Assembly: GCA_023653095.1 (NCBI GenBank)
Contig: JAMNXP010000011.1
Span: 1 to 64,000 of the forward strand
Direction: 5' to 3'
DNA length: 64,000 nt
From: Bacteroidia bacterium
GTDB taxonomy: Bacteria > Bacteroidota > Bacteroidia > NS11-12g > UBA955
Made by a program: the position numbers and the translations under genes
Notes under the pieces: generated by a model
What the model saw: the letters and a program-made list of their open reading frames with translations, nothing else
What the model was told of the DNA's origin: nothing
Databases searched by the model: none
Shown here: positions 17,103-26,789 of the stretch, piece after piece
How positions within the stretch are numbered: the first letter of the stretch is position 1
How the letters are laid out: each line of letters begins with the position of its first letter

Positions 17103-20100
17103 TCACCTAATCAACTTAATGGCGCCGTGAATGTTGGTGGCGGGCGCGTCAGGGCCGTCTAGGTAGAGGGTGTACAACACAAAATAGGAGCCGGCAGGGC
17201 AGTCAGGGCCTGTGTTCATGACCCGGCCGTTCCAGAACAATTGCGGTTGGTTGGTCCAAGCCTTCTCTACATCGTAGACCTTCGCTCCCCATCTATTGAA
17301 AATCATCATGCTGTATTGCAGGTCTTCGCCGTTAGATTTCACCACAAAATGATCGTTGAAGCCGTCGCCGTTGGGACTGAAGCTGTTGTATAACTCAAAG
17401 GTTAGTTTTGAGGGCGGTATGTCAATGCAAATGCTGTCAGAACAGCCTACACTGTCGGTGACTTTGAGGCAAATGCGGTGGTTTTTGTCAGCTTCTATGA
17501 ACCGGTAGGTGATGCTGGAGTTGACCGAATCTCTGAATCCGTCGTCAAAACTCCAGATGAACTTCTTGGCATCGATGGATAAATCTTGGAGGGTGAACTT
17601 GGGAAGTTGAGCCGTGTCAATGCTGAAATTGGGTTCCAAATTGGTTTTGATGACCCTGTATCTGACCAAAGAATCGCAGCCAGCGTTCGACTTGTGCTTG
17701 AAGTTGAAATTGGCCGATGAACTGTAGGTGTTGTTGTTGATCACTACGCTGCTGTCGCCGCAAAGAATGTAAACCACCGTGGTATCGAATTTGGGATTGA
17801 TGACCAAAGTGGTGTTCACCACCGAGTCGCAACCGTAAAGGCTCTTGAGAGAATCGGTGTACACACCTGGTTTTTTATACACATTGGAGCCCACGGACAC
17901 AGAATCGCCGAAGCAAATGGCCGAGTCTTGTTCTATCCAATGGTGGGGACGAACATTCAGGGTCAATCGAATGATGGAGTCACAGCCGTCAAGTCTGGGC
18001 AAATGGGTTTGATAATTTCCAGGCAGAACGTATCTAAGTCCCAAGAGCATAAAACTGTCGCCGTCGCAGATGTTCGGACGAATGCGCACGGCGGTATCGC
18101 GCGACATGGAAATTTGGGCAATGACCACCGAGTCGCAACCGGTAGAACCTCTCATGACCACGGTGTAGGTTCCGGGTTTGTAAAAGGCGGAGTCGCCCAC
18201 TTTGTAAAAGAAGGTGTTGCAGACGTGTTCTTTGATCAAAACGGTGTCTTTGGCGATGGAAAAACGGGTGTAAATGAACGAGTCGCAACCCAAATAATTG
18301 GTCAAGGTGTCTTTGTAAAAACCGGCATCGGTGTAGGTGTGAACACCGACTTTTAGGGAATCTCCGCGGCACATCGTGACCGATTGCGACAGGCTGCTGC
18401 TGTCTTTAAAAGTGACATGGTAGGTCACCACCGAGTCGCACAAATAGCGGTTGGTGAGGGAATGGCTGAACACAGAGTCGGAGCCCACACGGTGCTGCCT
18501 GATGGCAAAGGTATCGCCCGCGCAGAGGGTATCGTAAACGTCTCTTCGGTTGACGATACCGGTGGTAAAAACGAATTTTTGGTATTCGCCGTTGCAGAAG
18601 TAGTTTTTAGCAACCAGAAGTTCGAAGGTGTCGCCGGGTTTGGGGTCAAAAAGGGTGTCGTGAAAACGTTTGGTACCTGAATTGAGTTGCACGATGGGTT
18701 GATTGGCCGCCGATAGGTTTTTCCACTGGAAGGTATAGTCTGTATTGGTATCGCCATCGGTGATGTGCGCAATGAAATCGCCTTTGCATCGCGAGGTGGT
18801 GAGGGTATCAACGTTGAAAGTTCGGGTGATGGAGCAGGAGGAGGCGAAGGGATTGGGGAAGGAGGCTATAAAGCTATCTCCTGCCACAAAAAGTTGGTTT
18901 GTAAGCTCGTTGAAGCGGACATCGATGGTTTTGCGGATTTTCTTGGGAGAAAACAGATAAATATTGGTATCGAGAGAAAACTTATTGTTGACGAATGAAT
19001 AAACAAGCAGATTGGCGCTATCACCTCCTACAAACACATGGTTGCAGTTGTCAGCGGCAATTCCTGATTGTCCGAGGTGTCCGCGTTTACCTTTATGCCA
19101 AGCCACGGAGTCGATGCATCTGATTTTACCGGTTAATTTCTCAATGGAAGCGAGGGCTTTTCCGTCATAAGCAAAAACAAAAGAATCGTTAACAGCAAGG
19201 CCGTTGAAGCGGTTGTTATTGATGTAAACATGGTGTATTGCATTACGAGCTTCGTTAAATTTAAAATACTTGGATATGTCGGTATTGTAGTAGTTCCCGT
19301 TAAGTGAATCTGAAGACCAAATTAACCCATTGTACCAGTAGCCAGTTCTTCCATACACATATCCCAATGCATCTTTTAGTTCTACCTCCTTCCAATAGTT
19401 GATTAGGGAAAAGTAGTTACCGTTTTTATCTACTACAGATCTAACAATATCTTGACCAACAGTAAATGAATCATTGGTGATCAATAGTTTTCGAGCTTTA
19501 ATGGAGTCAATATAAGGATCTACCGTAAAGATATTAATAGCACCAACAGGTGATCCACCCGATGCAAATAGTGTTTTTGATTTACAGTGCAGATTTAAAT
19601 CCCACAGCTCTGGAGCATCTGCACGGCTGTTGGAAATATAATTGTCATATATACCGTCAGAATTTAATCTAATGATTCGAGGCCCAACTCTAGCATCACC
19701 CCCTGGACCGAAATAGATTGTATTTCTCAATTTATTTACGAGAATTGCTCCCGGTGCATACATTGCTTCAAAGTTGCTCGAGTACCATTTTTTTTGTGGT
19801 AAAATTCCTGAAAATATCCATTTTAAATTTCCATCAATATCATATTTTGCAATTTCTGGATATTTAAATGCCGCACTCATGATATAGACTTCATCATTGT
19901 GATTGTAATCAATCTGTGATAAAATATTGGTATTATTTAAAGCTGAAGCGCCAGAAAATAAGCCGGAATCAAAAAGGTTTCTGATTACCTTGACATAAGG
20001 GTCGATGACGATTTTTGATTTTACTGGGTTTGGGGAATATAAATGAATGTTTAGTATGTTGTTCTTTAATTGGGTGTTGATTTTGAGGGATTTTTCATTT

Positions 20101-20702
20101 TGTACGGCCACCCAGCCAGAGTCTAATAAACCGAAATGTTCTGCTTTTAGGAGGTGTTGATTGCGACCCTTTTCTTGAAGATTTGCCCCTAAATACTGGA
20201 TTTGAATTAGATTGGGATTTGCGCCCGGGTGTAAAACAAAGCCGTATTTCAACAGTCCTAATTGTGGATTGTTGCTGGTAATGTAATAGACGTCAATAGA
20301 CGGATATACATTTTTGTAAGTGATACGTTTAAAACCTTTTGAGTTCCATTCTGCCGGCCCGTATGTCCAATAAAAATTGGAAGAATCCTCAACGATAATT
20401 TCGGGATATGGGTTTGAATTCAAGAACACTTGTTGGATACGATCTTCAACTTGTTGTAAAGATTTTTTCTTGCCAGAACTTTGAAAATATTCCCAAGTGA
20501 ACCCGGCTTGTTTTTTAGATAATGAAATGTTGTGATTGCCTGTCCAAAGAATAAACCCAATATTGGAATCTTGATGGTTCCACTGCCCATTATTTTCGAT
20601 AAAAAAATCTTTCGGAAAAGGATTTGAAACAACGTAGGAGTTTTGGGCAAAAGAATAAACGTAGAAAAGTGAGCAGAGAGTAAACGCTGCCCACTTTTTC
20701 AT
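17103..20702 (-). CDS. Large gliding-motility/T9SS C-terminal-domain protein with GCDS repeats
   Basis: A 1199-residue exported protein. The ATG at 20702 gives a clean signal peptide (MKKWAAFTLCSLFYVYSFAQ); an upstream start at 20753 would bury it. Residues around 30-250 contain the FIENNGQW/ITYKNVYPSIDVYY features of a surface-protein N-terminal module, followed by propeller-like repeats. From about residue 690 come at least six repeats of about 50-60 residues, each with a CxGDS and a GCDSV motif. The end is a gliding-motility C-terminal domain (FSPNGDGFND, IFNRWGAKVYD). The GCDS-repeat half is visibly richer in GC than the 5' half. Confidence 0.86.
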   Translation of the reverse strand: MKKWAAFTLCSLFYVYSFAQNSYVVSNPFPKDFFIENNGQWNHQDSNIGFILWTGNHNISLSKKQAGFTWEYFQSSGKKKSLQQVEDRIQQVFLNSNPYPEIIVEDSSNFYWTYGPAEWNSKGFKRITYKNVYPSIDVYYITSNNPQLGLLKYGFVLHPGANPNLIQIQYLGANLQEKGRNQHLLKAEHFGLLDSGWVAVQNEKSLKINTQLKNNILNIHLYSPNPVKSKIVIDPYVKVIRNLFDSGLFSGASALNNTNILSQIDYNHNDEVYIMSAAFKYPEIAKYDIDGNLKWIFSGILPQKKWYSSNFEAMYAPGAILVNKLRNTIYFGPGGDARVGPRIIRLNSDGIYDNYISNSRADAPELWDLNLHCKSKTLFASGGSPVGAINIFTVDPYIDSIKARKLLITNDSFTVGQDIVRSVVDKNGNYFSLINYWKEVELKDALGYVYGRTGYWYNGLIWSSDSLNGNYYNTDISKYFKFNEARNAIHHVYINNNRFNGLAVNDSFVFAYDGKALASIEKLTGKIRCIDSVAWHKGKRGHLGQSGIAADNCNHVFVGGDSANLLVYSFVNNKFSLDTNIYLFSPKKIRKTIDVRFNELTNQLFVAGDSFIASFPNPFASSCSITRTFNVDTLTTSRCKGDFIAHITDGDTNTDYTFQWKNLSAANQPIVQLNSGTKRFHDTLFDPKPGDTFELLVAKNYFCNGEYQKFVFTTGIVNRRDVYDTLCAGDTFAIRQHRVGSDSVFSHSLTNRYLCDSVVTYHVTFKDSSSLSQSVTMCRGDSLKVGVHTYTDAGFYKDTLTNYLGCDSFIYTRFSIAKDTVLIKEHVCNTFFYKVGDSAFYKPGTYTVVMRGSTGCDSVVIAQISMSRDTAVRIRPNICDGDSFMLLGLRYVLPGNYQTHLPRLDGCDSIIRLTLNVRPHHWIEQDSAICFGDSVSVGSNVYKKPGVYTDSLKSLYGCDSVVNTTLVINPKFDTTVVYILCGDSSVVINNNTYSSSANFNFKHKSNAGCDSLVRYRVIKTNLEPNFSIDTAQLPKFTLQDLSIDAKKFIWSFDDGFRDSVNSSITYRFIEADKNHRICLKVTDSVGCSDSICIDIPPSKLTFELYNSFSPNGDGFNDHFVVKSNGEDLQYSMMIFNRWGAKVYDVEKAWTNQPQLFWNGRVMNTGPDCPAGSYFVLYTLYLDGPDAPATNIHGAIKLIR

Positions 20703-20765
20703 TGAATGAGTTTTCAGTATGATTTTAGATTTGTTCAAATCGATCGAGAACAAATATAACTGAAG

Positions 20766-21101
20766 TTACACCTGAATATCAAGAACATAGTCACATGGTC
20801 CGTCAGATGGTATTAAACACGCATGGAAGGGATACCATCCAGGAACACCGGCACATGAACAGAACAACAATACATCTTGACAGCATCCTGAGTTATTCAG
20901 GGTGAGTCTGAAGGTAGTTCCACAAGCCGTGATTTCAACAAATGCAGGATCAAATGTAAAGCAAGTCGGTGGAGCTGGAACAGGTGGAGTTGGTGGGTTT
21001 ACAATGTTTCTAGTGTACTGAACATTGAGAGAAGAATCCAAAATGCTGTAACTTACTGTACAGGGAGGATTGATGTAGCTTTCGTTAATAGAAAATGACA
21101 T
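20766..21101 (-). CDS. Small Cys-rich protein of unknown function
   Basis: A 111-residue protein with no signal peptide. The first 35 residues (MSFSINESYINPPCTVSYSI) are shared with the 68-residue frame at 14575-14781. The second half is Cys-rich (ITACGTTFRLTLNNSGCCQD, then FCSCAG and the FHACLIPSDGPCDY end). It precedes the 1199-residue T9SS gene by 63 bp. An ATAGT-N8-ACTAT inverted repeat lies 51 bp upstream (21152-21169), of the same type as those before the two small genes to the right. The family is not recognised. Confidence 0.6.
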   Translation of the reverse strand: MSFSINESYINPPCTVSYSILDSSLNVQYTRNIVNPPTPPVPAPPTCFTFDPAFVEITACGTTFRLTLNNSGCCQDVLLFCSCAGVPGWYPFHACLIPSDGPCDYVLDIQV

Positions 21102-21151
21102 TTTTAATTATTTTAAGGTCACAAATTAATTTCAAATAATTTTGAGTGTCA

Positions 21152-21169
21152 ATAGTCATAAAGTACTAT
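21152..21169. promoter_or_regulatory. ATAGT-N8-ACTAT inverted repeat, site 1
   Basis: The site lies upstream of the leftward small gene at 20766-21101. Arms and spacing equal those of the sites at 21222 and 21655. It is a candidate site for the response regulator encoded at 23344-23961. Confidence 0.5.
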
Positions 21170-21221
21170 AGAAATCATTTTTTTTAAAATATAAAAATAG
21201 CATTTTCCGTTTTTATATTTT

Positions 21222-21238
21222 ATAGTGATATGTAACTA
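21222..21238. promoter_or_regulatory. ATAGT-N8-ACTA inverted repeat, site 2
   Basis: ATAGTGATATGTAACTA lies 34 bp before the gene at 21273. The same 17 bases occur without mismatch at 21655-21671. A wider TATAGT...ACTATA symmetry (21221-21243) is also present here. Confidence 0.55.
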
Positions 21239-21272
21239 CTATAAGATAACAATTCAGCTGGATATTTGAAAA

Positions 21273-21566
21273 ATGTCTATGTTTAAAAATTCAAAAGGTT
21301 CGGTGCCTGTTTCTTGCGGTTGTAAATCAGCAATAGAACATTGGGAAAGAAATTCAAATAGAAAAGCTGTTTTCTGTTCAGTAAAAGGATGTACAAAACA
21401 AGCAGAGCATGGTGGTCACATAATTAATTGTCATGGAAATGCGTCAAATAAACAATATATTGTTCCATTATGCACTTTGCATAACCATAGTAGTTTCTCA
21501 CAAAGTTTCACTTTAAATAAAATAATTGAACCTATACCGGTGGGTAAATTGCATAATTGTAAATAA
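21273..21566 (+). CDS. Small Cys/His-rich protein, HNH-like
   Basis: A 97-residue protein with no signal peptide. Cys/His pairs are visible in SCGCKSA, CSVKGCTKQAEHGGHI and IVPLCTLHNHS. The last two resemble the zinc-knuckle and N-terminal segments of HNH-type folds, but no complete HNH catalytic motif is evident. It is preceded by an ATAGT-N8-ACTA repeat and is the first of five rightward genes leading to a two-component pair. The function is not recognised; metal binding is likely. Confidence 0.6.
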   Translation: MSMFKNSKGSVPVSCGCKSAIEHWERNSNRKAVFCSVKGCTKQAEHGGHIINCHGNASNKQYIVPLCTLHNHSSFSQSFTLNKIIEPIPVGKLHNCK

Positions 21567-21654
21567 TAATGAGTTTTAAATCTGAATCTGGTTTCAGAAA
21601 CAATCAAAGCACCAATCTTTTACAAATTAAATTACTGTGATAAATTTAGTTTGA

Positions 21655-21672
21655 ATAGTGATATGTAACTAT
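21655..21672. promoter_or_regulatory. ATAGT-N8-ACTAT inverted repeat, site 3
   Basis: The 17-bp sequence identical to site 2 lies 33 bp before the gene at 21706, at nearly the same distance from the start codon as site 2 (34 bp). The recurrence at equal spacing supports a regulator-binding or promoter role. Confidence 0.55.
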
Positions 21673-21705
21673 ATCAAAATAAAAAATAAATAATATGTTT
21701 GCGCC

Positions 21706-22008
21706 ATGAGTAATCCAAATGAAATATCACTTGCAGAGGCATCTTCAATGACGCATTCTTATCAAAATGACCCTGCTTTTTCGGGCATGACAATCTCATG
21801 TAAAATTTCTAATTCAGCATATCAAGATATTATATCACAGCCGGGTTGTGTTGAAGTTCGTTCATACTTTGCCAAGAATTCAAGCGGTAACTTAACACTT
21901 GTAATTGTTGGAGTCGATACCAATGGAAATGATATGACTAACGGAATTATTATGAACAGATTTACTCCGTGCCCAACCAATTGTCCACCTAATTCGCCAT
22001 TGATGTAA
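21706..22008 (+). CDS. Small conserved protein with CPxNCPPxSPL C terminus
   Basis: A 100-residue protein without a signal peptide. It begins MSNPNEISLAEASSMTHSYQ and ends CPTNCPPNSPLM; the two terminal Cys and the Pro-rich end look like a conserved signature, perhaps a metal or disulfide site. The central region (GCVEVRSYFAKNSSGNLTLVIVGVDTNGND) looks like a small alpha/beta or beta fold. I recall similar uncharacterised proteins in Bacteroidota but cannot name a family. It is followed after 10 bp by a membrane protein gene and then by a kinase/regulator pair. Confidence 0.65.
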   Translation: MSNPNEISLAEASSMTHSYQNDPAFSGMTISCKISNSAYQDIISQPGCVEVRSYFAKNSSGNLTLVIVGVDTNGNDMTNGIIMNRFTPCPTNCPPNSPLM

Positions 22009-22018
22009 TTTTTACTAA

Positions 22019-22606
22019 ATGCTCATCTACTGGTTTTACATTGCAATTCTGTTTTTTACAAATGGTTTGGCAATAAAATCCTGGTCTATTTTAGTTGGAA
22101 ATAAAAATAATATTTCGGCCTTAATTTATATTCTTGCTGGACTAATCTCTGAGTCATTATTTTATCTACTTAATAGTCATACTAAAAGCACATTAACTGC
22201 AGCTTATGATGTGCTTTTCCCAGCACTAATTTTCATTTCTGTACTCATTCGTTTACCTGTTAAATTCAATCAACTTGGGTTGTTGATTTCCATTTTATGG
22301 TTTTTAGGACTATTCTATTGGGATCATTATGATTTTTCGGCCATAAACTATCTAGTGAGTATATCGGGATTGTTGTTGTTGGTGGTTTATAGTGCCCAAA
22401 AAACATCCTTGAAATTGACTAATATCATTGATGTGGCTATGGCAATCGGACTTTCATTCATGTTAATGACCATGATTATGGCACACAAAGTGATGGTGTG
22501 GAAGGCCTCTTCTATTACAGTGGTTTTCAATCATTTGTTTGGATATGTATTAATTTCCATATTAATTTTAATCAATGTTAAATTCTGGAGACATACTACT
22601 TACTGA
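22019..22606 (+). CDS. Multi-pass membrane protein upstream of a histidine kinase
   Basis: A 195-residue protein made almost entirely of hydrophobic segments; about seven can be counted, beginning with LIYWFYIAILFFTNGLAI and ending with YVLISILILINV. It has no recognisable catalytic motif. Its 3' end overlaps the kinase start by 32 bp, implying tight co-expression. It could be the sensory partner of the kinase, whose own N terminus has only one membrane segment. That role is inferred. Confidence 0.7.
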   Translation: MLIYWFYIAILFFTNGLAIKSWSILVGNKNNISALIYILAGLISESLFYLLNSHTKSTLTAAYDVLFPALIFISVLIRLPVKFNQLGLLISILWFLGLFYWDHYDFSAINYLVSISGLLLLVVYSAQKTSLKLTNIIDVAMAIGLSFMLMTMIMAHKVMVWKASSITVVFNHLFGYVLISILILINVKFWRHTTY

Positions 22607-23339
22607 GATATTTTACCTGCTGTTTCCAGCATTTCTCATTACCCTTACCATTCTTGGGGTTGCCTATTTGTACTTGAAAAGGTTTAATCGCATTTTACAG
22701 CGCTACAAACACCAAAAAATCCATGAATCGGAAAACGAGCGAAAACGAATTGCCAATGACCTGCACGACTTTGTTGCTATTAAACTATTGAATATTAAAA
22801 ACCAATTGCAAATCACGCTTGACCGCACCCAAGATGAATCGGTAAAAGATAGTTTGAAGGAGGGCATTTCAGCTTTGAATCAGTTTCACGAGGAATTGCG
22901 TTTTACGGTTGAATTTATTTATCCGAGGGATTTTATTATCGGTAAATTGGATGAGAGTTTTCTGCGGATGGGCAAAGAAATGAGTAATTCGGATACTAGC
23001 ATTATCATGGACGTAGAATTTGTCAATGAACTTTCTAAAGACAAAGCTCATCAACTGTATCGCTACTTACAAGAGAGTCTTGCCAATATAATATCCCACA
23101 GAAAAGTTGAAAAAATCTACATCGGCATTTTCGAAGACGAAGAAGAAAACCATGTTGAGTTGTCCATTTCTTATCCCAAAATTCATCCCCAAGAAATAAA
23201 AAGCACAAAAAACCTACTCAAATACCCGGGTAGAGGAACCACCATTCTGTCTGAAAGATTGAAGATTTTGAAAGCCAAGGAAATCATTAATGAATCGAAT
23301 GACAGTTATAAATTGACCCTTTCGTTTCCAATCAGGTAA
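22575..23339 (+). CDS. Sensor histidine kinase, NarL/DesK type (HisKA_3)
   Basis: A 254-residue kinase. One transmembrane helix at about 10-33 is followed by a short linker and the H-box ENERKRIANDLHD, with the phosphoacceptor His64. The HATPase part retains an N-box-like ESLANII and the GRGTTILSERL G-box. There is no extracellular sensor domain, so the signal must be sensed in the membrane or through the preceding seven-helix protein. The response regulator gene follows after 4 bp. Confidence 0.88.
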   Translation: MLNSGDILLTEIFYLLFPAFLITLTILGVAYLYLKRFNRILQRYKHQKIHESENERKRIANDLHDFVAIKLLNIKNQLQITLDRTQDESVKDSLKEGISALNQFHEELRFTVEFIYPRDFIIGKLDESFLRMGKEMSNSDTSIIMDVEFVNELSKDKAHQLYRYLQESLANIISHRKVEKIYIGIFEDEEENHVELSISYPKIHPQEIKSTKNLLKYPGRGTTILSERLKILKAKEIINESNDSYKLTLSFPIR

Positions 23340-23343
23340 TTCG

Positions 23344-23961
23344 ATGACGGTTTTAATTCTAGATGATCATCCCAGCATGTTGCACATTTTGAGTTCTATG
23401 GTGCAAGAATTAATTCCTGAAATGAAAGTAATTGAAATTTCTGATTTGAAAACGGCAACTCTTTCAATCATAGAGAAACAGCCGGATTTTGTGATTACTG
23501 ACATCCAAATTGACTCCATAAAGCAGATGGATTTGCCTAAAATTTGCTGGGAGAGAAAAATACCTTGTATGGTTTTTACCGGACATGCGAATGCCAGCAT
23601 TTTAGAGATTGCTACAGGATATAAAGTGAGGTCTATAGTTTCTAAATCAGCCTCTTTGGATGACCTAAAAGAGGGTATAGGCGCACTAATTCATGGTAGA
23701 ACGTTTTATTGTGCTGTGTGTAGTGATATTTTGAATGTTTCCAACGAAGAATTTGATTTCATTCCTCCACCCATTTTCACAGAATCGGAAGAGTTGGTGA
23801 TCAAGGCTCAAATTGAGGGCAAAAGTACCGTTCAACTCTCACGAGAAATCAAAAAATCGAAAAACACCATCCGAAACCAGAGAATGAACTTGATGGAAAA
23901 AAATGAATGCTCCATGGAAGAAGTTGCACGCCGTTACCTCTTTTGGAACACGAAAGGGTGA
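23344..23961 (+). CDS. LuxR/NarL-type response regulator
   Basis: A 205-residue two-domain regulator. The receiver has the acidic pair DD (7-8), phospho-acceptor Asp53 (VITDIQI) and Lys101. The C-terminal LuxR-like helix-turn-helix (about 145-195) includes QIEGKSTVQLSREIKKSKNT. It is the cognate partner of the kinase encoded just upstream. The three ATAGT-N8-ACTA repeats in front of nearby small genes are plausible targets, since NarL-type regulators bind as dimers to short inverted repeats. That link is a prediction. Confidence 0.88.
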   Translation: MTVLILDDHPSMLHILSSMVQELIPEMKVIEISDLKTATLSIIEKQPDFVITDIQIDSIKQMDLPKICWERKIPCMVFTGHANASILEIATGYKVRSIVSKSASLDDLKEGIGALIHGRTFYCAVCSDILNVSNEEFDFIPPPIFTESEELVIKAQIEGKSTVQLSREIKKSKNTIRNQRMNLMEKNECSMEEVARRYLFWNTKG

Positions 23962-24010
23962 ACTACTCTGGATGGAGTATGACGATGATTTGCCGTGAAG
24001 GTGGCTAGCA

Positions 24011-24166
24011 TTAGGGCCGTTTAAATATCCTCAGGAGAAAAACATAGAGAAGAGACCAGATGGTGCCAAGAGGGAGAAGCCACAGTATGAAAGCCACCGA
24101 AAACTGAGCGGTGGAGACGTGGTTAAATCCCCATCGGTCAAGTAATGCTTTCAATTTAGATTTCAT
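24011..24166 (-). CDS. Small single-pass membrane protein
   Basis: A 51-codon frame, MKSKLKALLDRWGFNHVSTA then a hydrophobic stretch (FSVAFILWLLPLGTIWSLLYVFLL) and a basic end (RIFKRP). The basic N terminus, membrane segment and basic tail look like a real small membrane protein. Its ATG overlaps the end of the SnoaL-like fragment gene by 11 bp. No family is recognised. Confidence 0.5.
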   Translation of the reverse strand: MKSKLKALLDRWGFNHVSTAQFSVAFILWLLPLGTIWSLLYVFLLRIFKRP

Positions 24167-24329
24167 TCACTCTGGGGCTTGTTGATTGAGGAAAGTTGAT
24201 TTTGCCTCTAATAAATCCGGTGGCGGTTTGATGATTAACAGCATTTTCATGGTAAAGTTGCCCCAATCCTTGATAATCAGAGTCATTGAAACGATGAACC
24301 CAAAGTTCTACTAATTCTCGCGCAGTCAT
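24156..24329 (-). CDS. Short SnoaL/NTF2-like protein, apparently truncated
   Basis: A 57-codon frame beginning MTARELVELWVHRFNDSDYQ and continuing LGQLYHENAVNHQ. This is the first helix and strand of SnoaL-like (NTF2-fold) proteins, which are normally 110-140 residues long. The remainder of the fold is missing, so this is either a remnant or an unusually short version. It overlaps the small membrane protein gene downstream. Confidence 0.5.
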   Translation of the reverse strand: MTARELVELWVHRFNDSDYQGLGQLYHENAVNHQTATGFIRGKINFPQSTSPRVNEI

Positions 24330-24393
24330 GTGAAATTGGGTTTAAATTTAGGTGAAATTTCGAATTTACTTTGTAATTAAAAGAATAAATGCA

Positions 24394-24419
24394 AAAGCCC
24401 CAGATTTCTCTGAGGCCTT
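24394..24419 (-). terminator. Probable terminator of the tRNA-Ala gene
   Basis: On the minus strand an imperfect stem, AAGGCCTCAGA with TCTGGGGCTTTT, follows the tRNA by 12 bp. It has one mismatch and one bulge, so the call is moderate. Confidence 0.5.
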
Positions 24420-24430
24420 GATTTTATTGG

Positions 24431-24508
<78 letters not shown>

Positions 24509-24542
24509 TGGAGTGCAAATATACAGTTTTAATCGAAAGCCA

Positions 24543-24953
24543 TCAAACAAACTCCACTGACACCTCTTGCTCAATGTCGGGGTGGAGGCTCTTCGATACC
24601 GGACAACTATTCACTATGCGCTGAAGTCCCTCCTTGTTGCGCTCAGTGCCTGATGCTCCCAAATCAATGCGTAAATCAATTTTGATCTTTGAGATGCGGC
24701 GCGGATTGCTTTGCATGATCTTATAAGTATCTGCCGAAATGGCATCAATGCTGAACTCCTTCAGTTGCGCGTAAATGCCCATCGTGGTGATGATGCATGT
24801 GGTTAAACTCAAAGCGCACAAATCGGTTGGGGAAAACGCCGAACCCTTTCCCTGGTTGTCAGTTGGAGCATCCGTCAGAATTTTTGTGCCACTCTGCTCG
24901 TGCAAATTTTCGCACCTTAACTCGCCTAAATACGTTGTAATGAATTTTCCCAT
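24543..24953 (-). CDS. OsmC/Ohr-family peroxiredoxin-like protein
   Basis: A 136-residue OsmC-family protein. Such proteins reduce organic hydroperoxides through two Cys residues; here they lie in SLTTCIITT and NSCPVSKSLH, the expected positions. The mid-protein PTDLCALSLTTC stretch and RRISKIKIDLRIDL strand also fit. It belongs to the YhfA-like subgroup rather than classical Ohr. It is divergent from guaB and has a TAGTTTTG -7 box at 24964-24971 (minus strand), 10 bp before the ATG. Confidence 0.85.
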   Translation of the reverse strand: MGKFITTYLGELRCENLHEQSGTKILTDAPTDNQGKGSAFSPTDLCALSLTTCIITTMGIYAQLKEFSIDAISADTYKIMQSNPRRISKIKIDLRIDLGASGTERNKEGLQRIVNSCPVSKSLHPDIEQEVSVEFV

Positions 24954-24993
24954 GATTTTGATTCAAAACTACAATATATCCACAAAAATTCAC

Positions 24994-25001
24994 TATCTTT
25001 G
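24994..25001 (+). promoter_or_regulatory. -7 element of guaB
   Basis: TATCTTTG, followed by CACC, matches the Bacteroidota -7 consensus exactly and gives a leader of about 30 nt before the guaB ATG. No TTTG lies at the usual -33 distance. Confidence 0.6.
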
Positions 25002-25013
25002 CACCGCAAATAA

Positions 25014-26785
<1,772 letters not shown>

Positions 26786-26789
26786 TAAT

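Noticed and set aside
17928-18680. Long plus-strand frames opposite the GCDS-repeat gene
   Set aside because: They arise from GC-rich repeated coding sequence on the other strand; the minus-strand frame has a clear signal peptide, repeats and a C-terminal domain.
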